From DASUAS01 sp036271015 (lineage in GTDB: Bacteria; Actinomycetota; Acidimicrobiia; IMCC26256; DASPTH01), in the NCBI GenBank assembly GCA_036271015.1, contig DATBBL010000299.1, forward strand, positions 1-8,332: 8,332 nt of DNA, written 5' to 3'. Position numbers and translations under genes: made by a program. The notes under the pieces are model-generated. The model saw only the letters and a list, made by a program, of their open reading frames with translations, had not been told where the DNA came from and did not search any database. Of the stretch, positions 1-6,110 are shown piece after piece. Every line of letters begins with the position of its first letter. Positions within the stretch are counted from its first letter, which is position 1.

Positions 1-498
1 GCGGATCACGTACTCGACGTAGGTGTCGAAGCCGAAGCGGCCCTGGTCGAGTCCGACGTCGCGGGCGTTGTGCCAGTCGGAGATCCACACGTCCTGCTCG
101 GGGAGCAAGGTGCGGACGGTGCCACGCAGCAGGGTCGAGAAGTGCCCGGACAGCGGCCCGAGCACCAGCACCTTCGGCAGCGGCGCCAACGGCTTCCCGG
201 CCGACTCCTTGCCGAAGTGCAGGAGGGTCCCGAAGGGGAGGACGTCGGTGGCTTCCTCGTGGACCGACACCTCGCGCCGGCCGACCTTCACCGCGTCGAT
301 GCCCCACGGCGGGCGCTCGTGGGTGAGCCCGACGCGACCGAGCAGCTCGTAGCCGGCCTCGACCCGGCGCACCGTGCTGCAGTCGGCGAGATACGGGTTC
401 AGCTCGCGCAACTGACCGAAACCTTGCAGAGCAACCCCCGCCACGCCGCGCAACGAGGTCATGATGTCGGCCTGGGCCTGGTATGCCTGGTAGAGCAT
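1..498 (-). CDS. phaZ: Intracellular polyhydroxyalkanoate (PHB) depolymerase, 5' part only
   Basis: The reverse strand is open from ATG at 498 down to the window edge, giving 166 codons of the N-terminal part; the 3' end lies outside. The protein starts MLYQAYQAQADIMTSLRG and continues with LNPYLADC, a RPPWGI segment and VLVLGPLSGHFSTLLRGTV followed by QDVWISDWHNARDV. This is the pattern of the intracellular PHB depolymerase (PhaZ) family: an N-terminal helix, then the first strands of an alpha/beta-hydrolase fold. The family degrades native intracellular poly-3-hydroxybutyrate granules to mobilise stored carbon. The nucleophile of the family (a cysteine in the Ralstonia enzyme) should lie just beyond the edge and cannot be checked. 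An AGGGG sits 4 nt before ATG. An in-frame GTG ten codons upstream is possible, but the family normally begins at MLYQAYQ. It diverges from the GST-like gene over 140 bp. Family assignment is firm; activity is inferred. Confidence 0.88.
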   Translation of the reverse strand, partial: MLYQAYQAQADIMTSLRGVAGVALQGFGQLRELNPYLADCSTVRRVEAGYELLGRVGLTHERPPWGIDAVKVGRREVSVHEEATDVLPFGTLLHFGKESAGKPLAPLPKVLVLGPLSGHFSTLLRGTVRTLLPEQDVWISDWHNARDVGLDQGRFGFDTYVEYVIR

Positions 499-557
499 CC
501 GACCCCTGGTGTCGTCGACGAGCGTCACTGGTGGGAAGTACGTTTTGGTCACCCGAT

Positions 558-570
558 GGGCACAATGCCC
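558..570. repeat. Short inverted repeat, possible operator
   Basis: GGGCA-CAA-TGCCC is a perfect 5-bp inverted repeat around a 3-nt centre, in the middle of the phaZ/GST divergent region. The position suits a dimeric repressor site controlling one or both genes. The arms are short, and such a palindrome can arise by chance in GC-rich DNA. Confidence 0.25.
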
Positions 571-626
571 GACCGGTGGCGTCACACTAGACAACATCGA
601 GCGCACTGCGGAGCTTCCGCCCCCCC

Positions 627-634
627 GGAGGTGA
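627..634 (+). promoter_or_regulatory. Strong Shine-Dalgarno of the GST-like gene
   Basis: GGAGGTGA is a near-perfect anti-16S complement, 4 nt before ATG 639. It fixes the start of the GST-like gene. It contrasts with the cyclase and dehydrogenase genes in this window, which have none. Confidence 0.85.
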
Positions 635-638
635 CGTC

Positions 639-1295
639 ATGGCACCAGCCACGCTGACGATCAACAGCAAGAATTACGGCGCCTGGTCCCTGCGCGGCTG
701 GTTGCTGTGCAAGATGGCGGGCCTCGAGTTCGAGGAACACGTGCTCGACAACGACGATCCCGACACCCGCGCGGAGCTGCTGTTGCTCTCCTCGTCGTTC
801 CTCGTGCCCAAGCTCGTGCACGACGGGGTCACGGTGTGGGACACGATGGCGATCGGCGAGTACCTCAACGAGGTGCGCCCCGAGGCCGGCCTGCTGCCCG
901 AGGACCGGGTCGCCCGTGCGCACTGCCGGGCGGTGTGCGGCGAGATCCACTCCGGGTTCGTGAACCTGCGGGCGGCACTGCCCATGAACCTCAAGGCGCA
1001 CCACCCCGATTTCAAGGTGTGGGCCGGCGCGCAGGCCGACGTCGACCGCATCCTCGAGGTCTGGAGGCAGTGCTTCGACGCGTACGGCGGGCCGTTCCTC
1101 TTCGGCGCCGGGCCCACCATCGCCGACGCGATGTACGCGCCGGTCTGCACCCGGTTCCGCACCTACGACGTCGTCCTCGACGACACCGCCAACGCGTACT
1201 GCGACACGATCCTGGCGCTGCCCGCGATGGTCGAGTGGACGACCGCCGCGCACCAGGAGCCCGACGAGCTCGAGGAGCTCGACGTCGAGTTCTAA
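639..1295 (+). CDS. Glutathione S-transferase-like protein
   Basis: A 218-aa protein with the two-domain GST layout. The N-terminal thioredoxin-like domain (about 5-82) opens with NSKNYGAWSLRGWLLCKMAG, where S17 is the likely thiol-activating residue. It contains VPKLV (56-60) with the cis-proline and WDTMAIGEYL (67-76) in place of the usual ESxAIxEYL glutathione-contact motif. The helical C-terminal domain (about 90-210) contains GPTIADAMYAPV (158-169), matching the N-capping box and hydrophobic staple of GSTs. The family conjugates or reduces substrates with a low-molecular-weight thiol in the cytoplasm. Most actinobacteria make mycothiol rather than glutathione, so the real thiol and substrate are unknown. 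The start is set by a strong Shine-Dalgarno. The TAA stop overlaps the stop of the convergent oxidoreductase gene by 4 nt. The fold is confident; the function is not. Confidence 0.88.
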   Translation: MAPATLTINSKNYGAWSLRGWLLCKMAGLEFEEHVLDNDDPDTRAELLLLSSSFLVPKLVHDGVTVWDTMAIGEYLNEVRPEAGLLPEDRVARAHCRAVCGEIHSGFVNLRAALPMNLKAHHPDFKVWAGAQADVDRILEVWRQCFDAYGGPFLFGAGPTIADAMYAPVCTRFRTYDVVLDDTANAYCDTILALPAMVEWTTAAHQEPDELEELDVEF

Positions 1296-2278
1296 CCGCG
1301 CACGGCCGCGGCGAACGTGCGCAGCTCGCGTTCGACGTCGCCGGTCGGGGTGTAGAGGATCTCTGTCGCGCCCGCGACCTCGACGGCCTCGGCCCGGGCC
1401 CGGATCTCCTCGGGGGTTCCGACCCACCCGGTGGTGCCGAGCGCCTCACCCGCCAGCGACAGCACCTTCGCGTCACGCCCCATCACGTTGGTGACGTGAC
1501 CCTCGTGCACCGCCAGGTGGCGCTCACCCTCGGGGCGTTCCGCCTCGACGGCCGCCCGCCACTCGTCACCGCCGGGCAGGCTGCCCAGCGCGTCGGGGAA
1601 CGCCTGCCAGATGCCGTGATAGCGCACGACGTACCACGGTCCGAGCGCGTCGGCGAGGCGTGGGCTCGACAGGTCCTCGCCCTCGTCGAGCACGGTGCCC
1701 GCGGTCATCACCACCTTCCACGGCACGTCGACGTCGAGGTCGGCCATCCCGATGTAGCCGTCGAGCACGCCCTCCGCGTACAGGTCGGCGACGACCTGCT
1801 TGCCCTTCGGCCCGAAGGCGGAGAGGAGGAACGGCGTCGCGACCGGCCGTTCCTGGGCCCACTCGGCGTGATGGATCATCTGGCAGCGCTCACCGTCGAT
1901 GTCGACGGTGTCGCCCTGCAAGAGCGCGTGCAGCTGCTCGAGGTAGCGGCGGGTGCTCTTCCACGAGAGCGCGGACTTGTTCAGCACCCAGCGAGCGGTC
2001 GCGCCGGTGCCGAATCCGCACGCCAGGCGCCCGGGCGCCATCCGCTCCACCGTGGCGATGGCGGACGCGGTGGTCATGACGTGGCGGAGGTTGGGCACGA
2101 GCACCGCGGTGCCGAGGTCGATCTCGGTGTGCTCGGCGAGCCGGGCCAACCAGATCCAGACGTCCTCGTACAGCGCGGCCGAGTCGAACAGCCACACCCG
2201 GTCGTAGCCCAGCTCCTCGGCGAGCTGCGCCAGCTCCAGCGTGCGGGGCCCCGGGGGCATGCCCAGCGACAGTTGCAT
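1292..2278 (-). CDS. LLM-class flavin/F420-dependent oxidoreductase
   Basis: A 328-aa TIM-barrel protein of the luciferase-like monooxygenase superfamily, near the usual size. It begins MQLSLGMPPGPRTLELAQLAEELGYDRVWLFDS. It has the family blocks EIDLGTAVLVPNLRHVMTTASAIATVE (53-79), PGRLACGFGTGAT (82-94), and GWVGTPEEIRARAEAVEVAG close to the C-terminus. The sequence looks closer to the actinobacterial F420-dependent branch (methylene-H4MPT-reductase-like) than to two-component FMN monooxygenases, but the cofactor cannot be settled by eye. Such enzymes carry out hydride transfer or monooxygenation on small molecules in the cytosol. AAGGG with an 8-nt spacer precedes ATG 2278. It lies 29 bp downstream of the dehydrogenase gene on the same strand, so the two are probably co-transcribed. 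Its TAG overlaps the GST-like stop. The substrate is unknown. Confidence 0.9.
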   Translation of the reverse strand: MQLSLGMPPGPRTLELAQLAEELGYDRVWLFDSAALYEDVWIWLARLAEHTEIDLGTAVLVPNLRHVMTTASAIATVERMAPGRLACGFGTGATARWVLNKSALSWKSTRRYLEQLHALLQGDTVDIDGERCQMIHHAEWAQERPVATPFLLSAFGPKGKQVVADLYAEGVLDGYIGMADLDVDVPWKVVMTAGTVLDEGEDLSSPRLADALGPWYVVRYHGIWQAFPDALGSLPGGDEWRAAVEAERPEGERHLAVHEGHVTNVMGRDAKVLSLAGEALGTTGWVGTPEEIRARAEAVEVAGATEILYTPTGDVERELRTFAAAVRG

Positions 2279-2286
2279 CGTGATGG

Positions 2287-2295
2287 CCCTTCTTC
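2287..2295 (-). promoter_or_regulatory. Ribosome binding site of the LLM oxidoreductase
   Basis: On the minus strand GAAGAAGGG ends 8 nt before ATG 2278. It lies in the 29-bp gap after the dehydrogenase stop. This supports independent ribosome loading on a shared transcript rather than a second leaderless promoter. Confidence 0.65.
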
Positions 2296-2307
2296 CGGTC
2301 GGGTGGC

Positions 2308-3096
2308 TCAGAGGTCCGGGAGGTGCATGTCGAGGTTGGAGGCTTCGATGCCGCCGTCGACCTCGAGGATCTTGCCGGTGACGTAGGCGGCGGCGTCAGA
2401 CGCCAGGTAGAGCACCGCCAGCGCGATGTCGTCGGCCACCCCGAGACGCCGGAGTGGCGTGTGGCTCACCATCTCGTCGTGCAGCGACTGGTCGGTGAGC
2501 ACGATCTCCAGCGCGCTGGTGGCGATCGAGCCCGGCGCCACCGCGTTCACGCGCACCTTGGGTGCGCAGTCGGCCGCGAGGAGACGGGTCATGTGGGCCA
2601 GCGCGGCCTTGGCGGTGCCGTAGGCGACGAACCCGCGGTCACGGAAGCGGCCCATGGCGGAGGTGATGTTGACCACCGAGCCGTTGCCGCCGGCGAGCAG
2701 GTGGGGGAGCGCGGTCTTGGTGAGCGCGAACGCGGTGGTCACGTTGAAGCGGAACGCCTCCTCGAACGACCTCACGCTGGTGTCGAGGAACGGCATCGGC
2801 ATCGAGCCGCCGACGTTGTTCACGACGATGTCGAGCCGACCGAACTCGCGCACCGCCGTCTCGACCAGCCCCTCGACCGCGTCGACATCGGACAGGTCGG
2901 TGGCCACCACGACCGCGTTGCGCCCCAGCTTGCGGACCTGCGCCGCCACCTCCTCGAGCTGCGAGACGGTGCGGGCGGCGATCACGACGTCGGCGCCGGA
3001 CTCGGCGAACGCCAGCGCGGAGGCGGCGCCGATGCCCCGCCCGGCGGCGGTGACGATGGCGACGCGGTCGTCGAGACGGAAGCGATCGATCAGCAT
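2308..3096 (-). CDS. Short-chain dehydrogenase/reductase (SDR)
   Basis: A 262-aa classical SDR of typical length. The Rossmann fold shows the dinucleotide motif TAAGRGIG (16-23, variant TGxxxGxG), NNVG (93-96), catalytic N118, S146 in NITSAMG, and Y159/K163 in AYGTAKAA, followed by the PG motif (188-189). The second strand ends VVIAART with R42 and no acidic residue, which favours NADP(H) over NAD(H). The C-terminal GKILEVDGG is the usual SDR end. The family catalyses reversible alcohol/ketone oxidoreduction or 3-oxoacyl reduction in the cytosol. It is the first gene of a likely minus-strand operon with the LLM oxidoreductase and is divergent from the cyclase gene. No Shine-Dalgarno precedes ATG 3096; TAGCGT lies 6 nt upstream, so the mRNA is probably leaderless. 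Substrate unknown. Confidence 0.92.
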   Translation of the reverse strand: MLIDRFRLDDRVAIVTAAGRGIGAASALAFAESGADVVIAARTVSQLEEVAAQVRKLGRNAVVVATDLSDVDAVEGLVETAVREFGRLDIVVNNVGGSMPMPFLDTSVRSFEEAFRFNVTTAFALTKTALPHLLAGGNGSVVNITSAMGRFRDRGFVAYGTAKAALAHMTRLLAADCAPKVRVNAVAPGSIATSALEIVLTDQSLHDEMVSHTPLRRLGVADDIALAVLYLASDAAAYVTGKILEVDGGIEASNLDMHLPDL

Positions 3097-3102
3097 GCGG
3101 GC

Positions 3103-3108
3103 ACGCTA
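3103..3108 (-). promoter_or_regulatory. -10 hexamer TAGCGT of the SDR gene (leaderless)
   Basis: On the minus strand TAGCGT fits the actinobacterial -10 pattern TANNNT and ends exactly 6 nt before ATG 3096. Transcription would therefore start at or next to the A of ATG. No purine-rich Shine-Dalgarno is present. The -35 region would fall around 3126-3131, within the first codon of the cyclase gene. Confidence 0.55.
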
Positions 3109-3117
3109 CCGGGACGA

Positions 3118-3123
3118 TACGTT
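3118..3123 (+). promoter_or_regulatory. -10 hexamer TACGTT of the cyclase gene (leaderless)
   Basis: TACGTT fits TANNNT and ends exactly 6 nt before ATG 3130, mirroring the opposite-strand hexamer. The two hexamers are only 9 bp apart, so two polymerases could not occupy them together. No Shine-Dalgarno precedes ATG 3130, which supports a leaderless transcript. Confidence 0.55.
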
Positions 3124-3129
3124 GCGCGC

Positions 3130-4086
3130 ATGACCGCGCCGACCGTCGACGATCGCCCGACCACCGACCAGCTCGACGCGCTCTACGACGCGCTGCGCAA
3201 CTGGGGCCGGTGGGGCGACGACGACGAGCTCGGGGCGCTCAACTTCCTGACGCCCGAGCGCCGGGCCGCGGCCGGGGCGCTCGTGCGCACCGGAGTCACC
3301 GTGAGCCTGGCCCACGACTTCCCGGTCGCGCCGTCGCCCGAGACGCCGAGCCCCGCGCACCACCACATGCTGGCGAGCGGCGACGCCCGGGACTCGAACG
3401 GCATCCCGGGCTACGAGGCGAGCCGCGACTACATCGGCACCGAGGTGCACGGGATGGGCATCACCCACCTCGACGCGCTGTGCCACATGTTCGTGCGGGG
3501 CGAGATGTACAACGGCCGGCCCGCGGCCGACGTGAAGAGCACCGGCGCGCTCACCAACACGGTGATGAGCACCGCCGACGGCCTCGCCGGCCGGGGCGTG
3601 TTCCTCGACATCCCCCGGGCACGCGGCGTCGGCCACCTCGACGGCAACACCGCCATCACCGTCGCCGACCTCGAGCGGGCCGAAGAGACGCAGGGTTCGC
3701 CAGTACGCAGCGGCGACCTGCTGATCGTCGGCGGCGGGCGGGACGCCCGCAAGGCGGCACAGGGCGGCCGGCTCGACCCGTTCGGCGACGGCCTGGCCGG
3801 CCTCCACCCGCAGTGCCTGCCCTGGTTGCACGCGCGCGAGGTCGCGCTGCTCATGGGCGACGGCATCTCCGACATGACCCCGGGCCTCGGCATCCCCGAC
3901 TGGCCGTTCCCCGTCCACCAGGTCGGCATCACCGGGATGGGCCTGCACCTGGTCGACAACGTGAACCTCGCCCGCCTGGCGCCCGAGTGCGCGGCGCAGT
4001 CGCGGTGGGAGTTCCTGTGCGTCATCGCGCCGCTGCGCATCCCGGGCGGCACCGGGTGCCCGGTGAACCCGGTGGCGATCTTCTAG
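3130..4086 (+). CDS. Cyclase / kynurenine-formamidase-family metal hydrolase
   Basis: A 318-aa protein of the cyclase family (Pfam cyclase, PF04199). The N-terminus carries NWGRWGDDDELGALNFLTPE (24-43), a hallmark of the longer members found in actinobacteria and fungi. The metal-binding signature HGMGITHLDALCH (107-119) gives H107, H113, D115 and H119 in the HxGTHxDxxxH pattern, with Ile in place of the usual residue before Thr. Further family blocks are SGDLLIVGGGRD (194-205), ALLMGDGISD (239-248) and PVHQVGITGMGLHLVDN (261-277). Relatives hydrolyse N-formylkynurenine, cyclic amides or lactones, so the role here is hydrolysis of an unknown amide or lactone. ATG 3130 is preferred over upstream in-frame codons because those run antisense through the SDR gene. 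It diverges from the SDR and oxidoreductase genes with a 33-bp gap and may share their pathway. Its stop overlaps the ASCH gene by 4 nt. Confidence 0.9.
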   Translation: MTAPTVDDRPTTDQLDALYDALRNWGRWGDDDELGALNFLTPERRAAAGALVRTGVTVSLAHDFPVAPSPETPSPAHHHMLASGDARDSNGIPGYEASRDYIGTEVHGMGITHLDALCHMFVRGEMYNGRPAADVKSTGALTNTVMSTADGLAGRGVFLDIPRARGVGHLDGNTAITVADLERAEETQGSPVRSGDLLIVGGGRDARKAAQGGRLDPFGDGLAGLHPQCLPWLHAREVALLMGDGISDMTPGLGIPDWPFPVHQVGITGMGLHLVDNVNLARLAPECAAQSRWEFLCVIAPLRIPGGTGCPVNPVAIF

Positions 4087-4673
4087 TCGCCGAGGTAGGC
4101 CTCGCCGCGGGGCGACAGGCGATAGCCGACCTCCAGGCTCTCGGTGAGCCCGAGGTTCTTCAGCTTGCGCACGTCGGTCTTGAACGGCTGGGTCTCGCGC
4201 CCGAACCAGGCGGCCAGGTCGCCGGCGCGCCGGCCCGGCTGCCCGGCGATGACCGCCAGCGTGGCCCGGGTCCAGGGGCCGTGGGCCGCCGCCCGGTCGA
4301 GCCGGTCGAGGCGCCGGTCGAGCTCGGCCCGGTCGGCGGGGGAGAGGTCCGCGCTCGCCGCCAGCACCGAGCGGGGGTCGGGATCGTCGACCCGGTGGAA
4401 TTCGATGCGGTAGACGGGGAGGTCGTCGTCGCCGCGCAGGTCGTCCCGCAGGGTGGCCGCGTCCGGGTACCCGGACCGCTGGGCGTCGGGATCGGTGATC
4501 GTCGCCGGATCGATCACCTCCACCGAGTCGACCTCGATCATCTGGCGACCGACGATCCGGTGCCCGGTGCGGTAGCGGTGGCCGGCCACCACCTGCCGGC
4601 GGCGCCATCGGCGGAAGGTGACGGTGACCGAGCCGTCGACGATCAGGGGCCAGAAGCGCGCCTGGAACAACAC
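4083..4673 (-). CDS. ASCH-domain protein fused to a C-terminal winged-helix-like domain
   Basis: A 196-aa protein. Residues 1-95 resemble an ASCH domain (PUA-like beta-barrel): FQARFWPLIVDGSVTVTFRRW, then GHRYRTGHRIV and IEVDSVEVIDP, ending PVYRIEFHRV. A helical linker (about 109-130, rich in D/R/L) leads to a wHTH-like end: TRATLAVIAGQPGRRAGDLA, KTDVRKLKNLGL (165-176) and GYRLSPRGEAYL. ASCH domains bind RNA or modified nucleosides; some, like E. coli YqfB, are amidohydrolases. Aligned by eye to YqfB, the catalytic Thr seems kept (T19) but the Lys is replaced by V16, so binding rather than catalysis is likelier. The start is GTG with no Shine-Dalgarno and a TAGCCT hexamer 7 nt upstream, so it may be leaderless. 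It follows the MFS gene by 36 bp and converges on the cyclase gene. Role unknown; a nucleic-acid-binding regulator is the best guess. Confidence 0.78.
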   Translation of the reverse strand: MLFQARFWPLIVDGSVTVTFRRWRRRQVVAGHRYRTGHRIVGRQMIEVDSVEVIDPATITDPDAQRSGYPDAATLRDDLRGDDDLPVYRIEFHRVDDPDPRSVLAASADLSPADRAELDRRLDRLDRAAAHGPWTRATLAVIAGQPGRRAGDLAAWFGRETQPFKTDVRKLKNLGLTESLEVGYRLSPRGEAYLGD

Positions 4674-4680
4674 CCGGTGG

Positions 4681-4686
4681 AGGCTA
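4681..4686 (-). promoter_or_regulatory. Candidate -10 hexamer TAGCCT of the ASCH gene
   Basis: On the minus strand TAGCCT (TANNNT) ends 7 nt before the GTG start at 4673. With no Shine-Dalgarno present, a leaderless GTG transcript is plausible. It lies directly downstream of a GC hairpin, in the 36-bp gap after the MFS gene. Confidence 0.4.
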
Positions 4687-4704
4687 CGGCCGCGGCGCCG
4701 GCCG
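4687..4704. repeat. GC-rich hairpin between the MFS and ASCH genes
   Basis: Two copies of the self-complementary hexamer CGGCCG (4687-4692 and 4699-4704) flank 6 nt, allowing a 6-bp all-GC stem just after the MFS stop codon. No T-tract follows, so it is at best an atypical terminator or pause site. It could also overlap the -35 region of the ASCH promoter. Confidence 0.35.
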
Positions 4705-4709
4705 GGGAT

Positions 4710-6110
4710 TCATGCGCGCGGGCGCAGATCTCCGGACGGTGGCACCGGTTGGCGCGGCAGCAGGAGCGTGGCTCCGAGGCCGCCGAGCGCGATGACCGCG
4801 AGGACGATCATGGCCGCGGCGTAGGCACCCTTGTCGAGGCCGGCAACGAGGATGGTCCCAGCGACTGCGGTGCCGAGCGAGGACCCGAGGTTGGAGACGC
4901 AGCGCGACAGGCCCGAGATCTCACCCTGCTGCTGCTCGGGAAACGCCGACTGCACGACGTTCACCGATGGGGTGAGCATGGCGCCGACCCCGAGACCGAT
5001 GAAGAGCAGTCCAGGGGCGAACGCCCACGCGCTCCCCGAGCTGTTGACGAGCGCGAGCAGGACGGCGACGCCGACGATCGTCGTGCCGAATCCCAGCAGG
5101 ATGATGGTGCGCTGCGCATACCTCTTGGCCAGACGCTCGGCCGCCAGCGAGGACGCCAAGATGCCACCGGTGGCCGCGGTGAAGATGACGCCGGTCTGGA
5201 TCGCGTTGTAGCCCCGCACGACCTGCAGGTACGCCGACACGACGAACGCGGTGCCCATGAGGAGCAGCCACTGCACGTTCTGGGTCACGAGGCCGAGGTT
5301 CGCCACCCGGTTCCGGAACACCGACGTCGAGAGCAACGCTTCCGCGCCCTCACGTTCCCGGCGCCGGATGTGCAGCCAGAACAGACCGAGGAGGAGTGCG
5401 CCGACCAACACCAGGGCGGCTGACAGCAGCAGGTCGTTGTCCGCCGCGAGCACGCCGGTCACGACCAACACGAGACCGGCGGCCGACAGGATCGTGCCCG
5501 GCACGTCGAACGGCCGCCTCGGGTCGGGCGCAATCGGATCGGCAAGGTCCCGGCTCAGCCAGAGGATCGCGACGATGACCAGGGCCTGGAACACGAACGC
5601 CGCCCGCCAGCTGATGGCGGTGGTGATGACGCCGCCGATCAACGGTCCGGCCGCCGCGCCCACACCGCCCATGCCGGTGATGATGCCGAACGCGCGGGCC
5701 CGCGAGGTGAGGTCGTGGAAGAACATGGTCGTGAGGATGTACACGGGTGGGATCAGCAGACAGGTACCCAGGCCTTCGAGGATCGAGTTCCCGAGGATCA
5801 GGACGCCGAGGCCCGGTGAGGCGGCGCTCAGCAACGCGCCGACCGCGTACACCGTGAGCCCGAGGGTGAAGCAGCGCTTGCGCCCCCAGCGGTCGGTGAG
5901 CTTCCCACCGGGGATCATGAACGCCGCCATCACCAACAGGAACACCGTGATCGCGACCTGCACCCCCTGCACCGTGGTGTCGAGGTCGTGACTGATGTCG
6001 GTGATCATCACGTTCATGTTCGAGCCGGCGAAGCTGCAGATGAACTGCGCCAGCGCGAGCGGCAACAGAATCCTCCGCAACGATCCGGAGACCTGCCCGG
6101 TATCGCTCAC
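4710..6110 (-). CDS. MFS transporter, DHA2-like (14-TM drug:H+ antiporter type)
   Basis: A 466-aa, very hydrophobic inner-membrane protein. Motif A appears as GGKLTDRWGRKR (68-79) in the loop between helices 2 and 3. A motif-C-like GVGAAAGPLIGG (149-160) and WRAAFVFQ (168-175) follow, as in the DHA2 drug:proton antiporters. Length and spacing of hydrophobic runs fit about 14 helices, with a charged central loop RRREREGAEA (249-258). DHA2 members expel drugs or metabolites using the proton gradient; some MFS relatives carry sugars. The start is GTG 6110, whose GTGA overlaps the TGA of the upstream glycosidase gene. No good Shine-Dalgarno precedes it, which points to translational coupling. It is thus co-made with the GH15 enzyme, so a sugar or glycoside substrate is worth considering, though the motifs favour efflux. 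Confidence 0.9.
   Translation of the reverse strand: MSDTGQVSGSLRRILLPLALAQFICSFAGSNMNVMITDISHDLDTTVQGVQVAITVFLLVMAAFMIPGGKLTDRWGRKRCFTLGLTVYAVGALLSAASPGLGVLILGNSILEGLGTCLLIPPVYILTTMFFHDLTSRARAFGIITGMGGVGAAAGPLIGGVITTAISWRAAFVFQALVIVAILWLSRDLADPIAPDPRRPFDVPGTILSAAGLVLVVTGVLAADNDLLLSAALVLVGALLLGLFWLHIRRREREGAEALLSTSVFRNRVANLGLVTQNVQWLLLMGTAFVVSAYLQVVRGYNAIQTGVIFTAATGGILASSLAAERLAKRYAQRTIILLGFGTTIVGVAVLLALVNSSGSAWAFAPGLLFIGLGVGAMLTPSVNVVQSAFPEQQQGEISGLSRCVSNLGSSLGTAVAGTILVAGLDKGAYAAAMIVLAVIALGGLGATLLLPRQPVPPSGDLRPRA

Larger units (their letters stand above)
499..638. promoter_or_regulatory. Divergent intergenic region between phaZ and the GST-like gene
   Basis: These 140 bp must carry the promoters of both phaZ (minus) and the GST-like gene (plus). 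The stretch is less GC-rich around 539-600 (cgttttggtc, cacactagacaacatc), as expected for promoter DNA. No convincing -35/-10 pair can be assigned: TAGACA at 588-593 is the best plus-strand -10 guess but lacks the final T. A short palindrome sits near the middle (558-570) and is listed separately. Confidence 0.5.

Noticed and set aside
70..657. Plus-strand open frame at the left edge
   Set aside because: The opposite strand encodes a clear PhaZ N-terminus over the same bases; the plus-strand translation has no recognisable motif and runs into the GST-like start.
707..2386. Plus-strand open frame (559 codons) over the GST-like and LLM genes
   Set aside because: The translation is Arg/Gly/Ala-rich with no family motif, while the overlapping GST and LLM frames show clear motifs.
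2323..3129. Upstream in-frame extension of the cyclase to a 587-aa protein
   Set aside because: The extra 269 codons are antisense to the whole SDR gene and lack family similarity. The natural N-terminus is at ATG 3130.
3106..4608. Minus-strand open frame (500 codons) antisense to the cyclase gene
   Set aside because: It is out of frame with the ASCH gene and antisense to a gene with an intact metal-binding signature, and it has a compositionally biased translation.
4684..4713. Nine-codon micro-ORF starting at ATGA over the MFS stop
   Set aside because: It is not in frame with the ASCH gene, has no ribosome site of its own, and consists of Pro/Arg/Ala codons expected from the GC hairpin. 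It could be a coupling leader, but nothing supports that.
4960..4968. Single GTTCACCG inside the MFS gene
   Set aside because: It is one isolated copy within coding sequence without an 11-bp partner, so it was not called a PHO box.
3210..5423. Long plus-strand open frame (737 codons) over the cyclase, ASCH and MFS genes
   Set aside because: It overlaps three recognisable genes in other frames or on the other strand. Its translation is low-complexity, rich in Arg/Pro/Gly/Ala, as expected for a shadow frame in GC-rich DNA.
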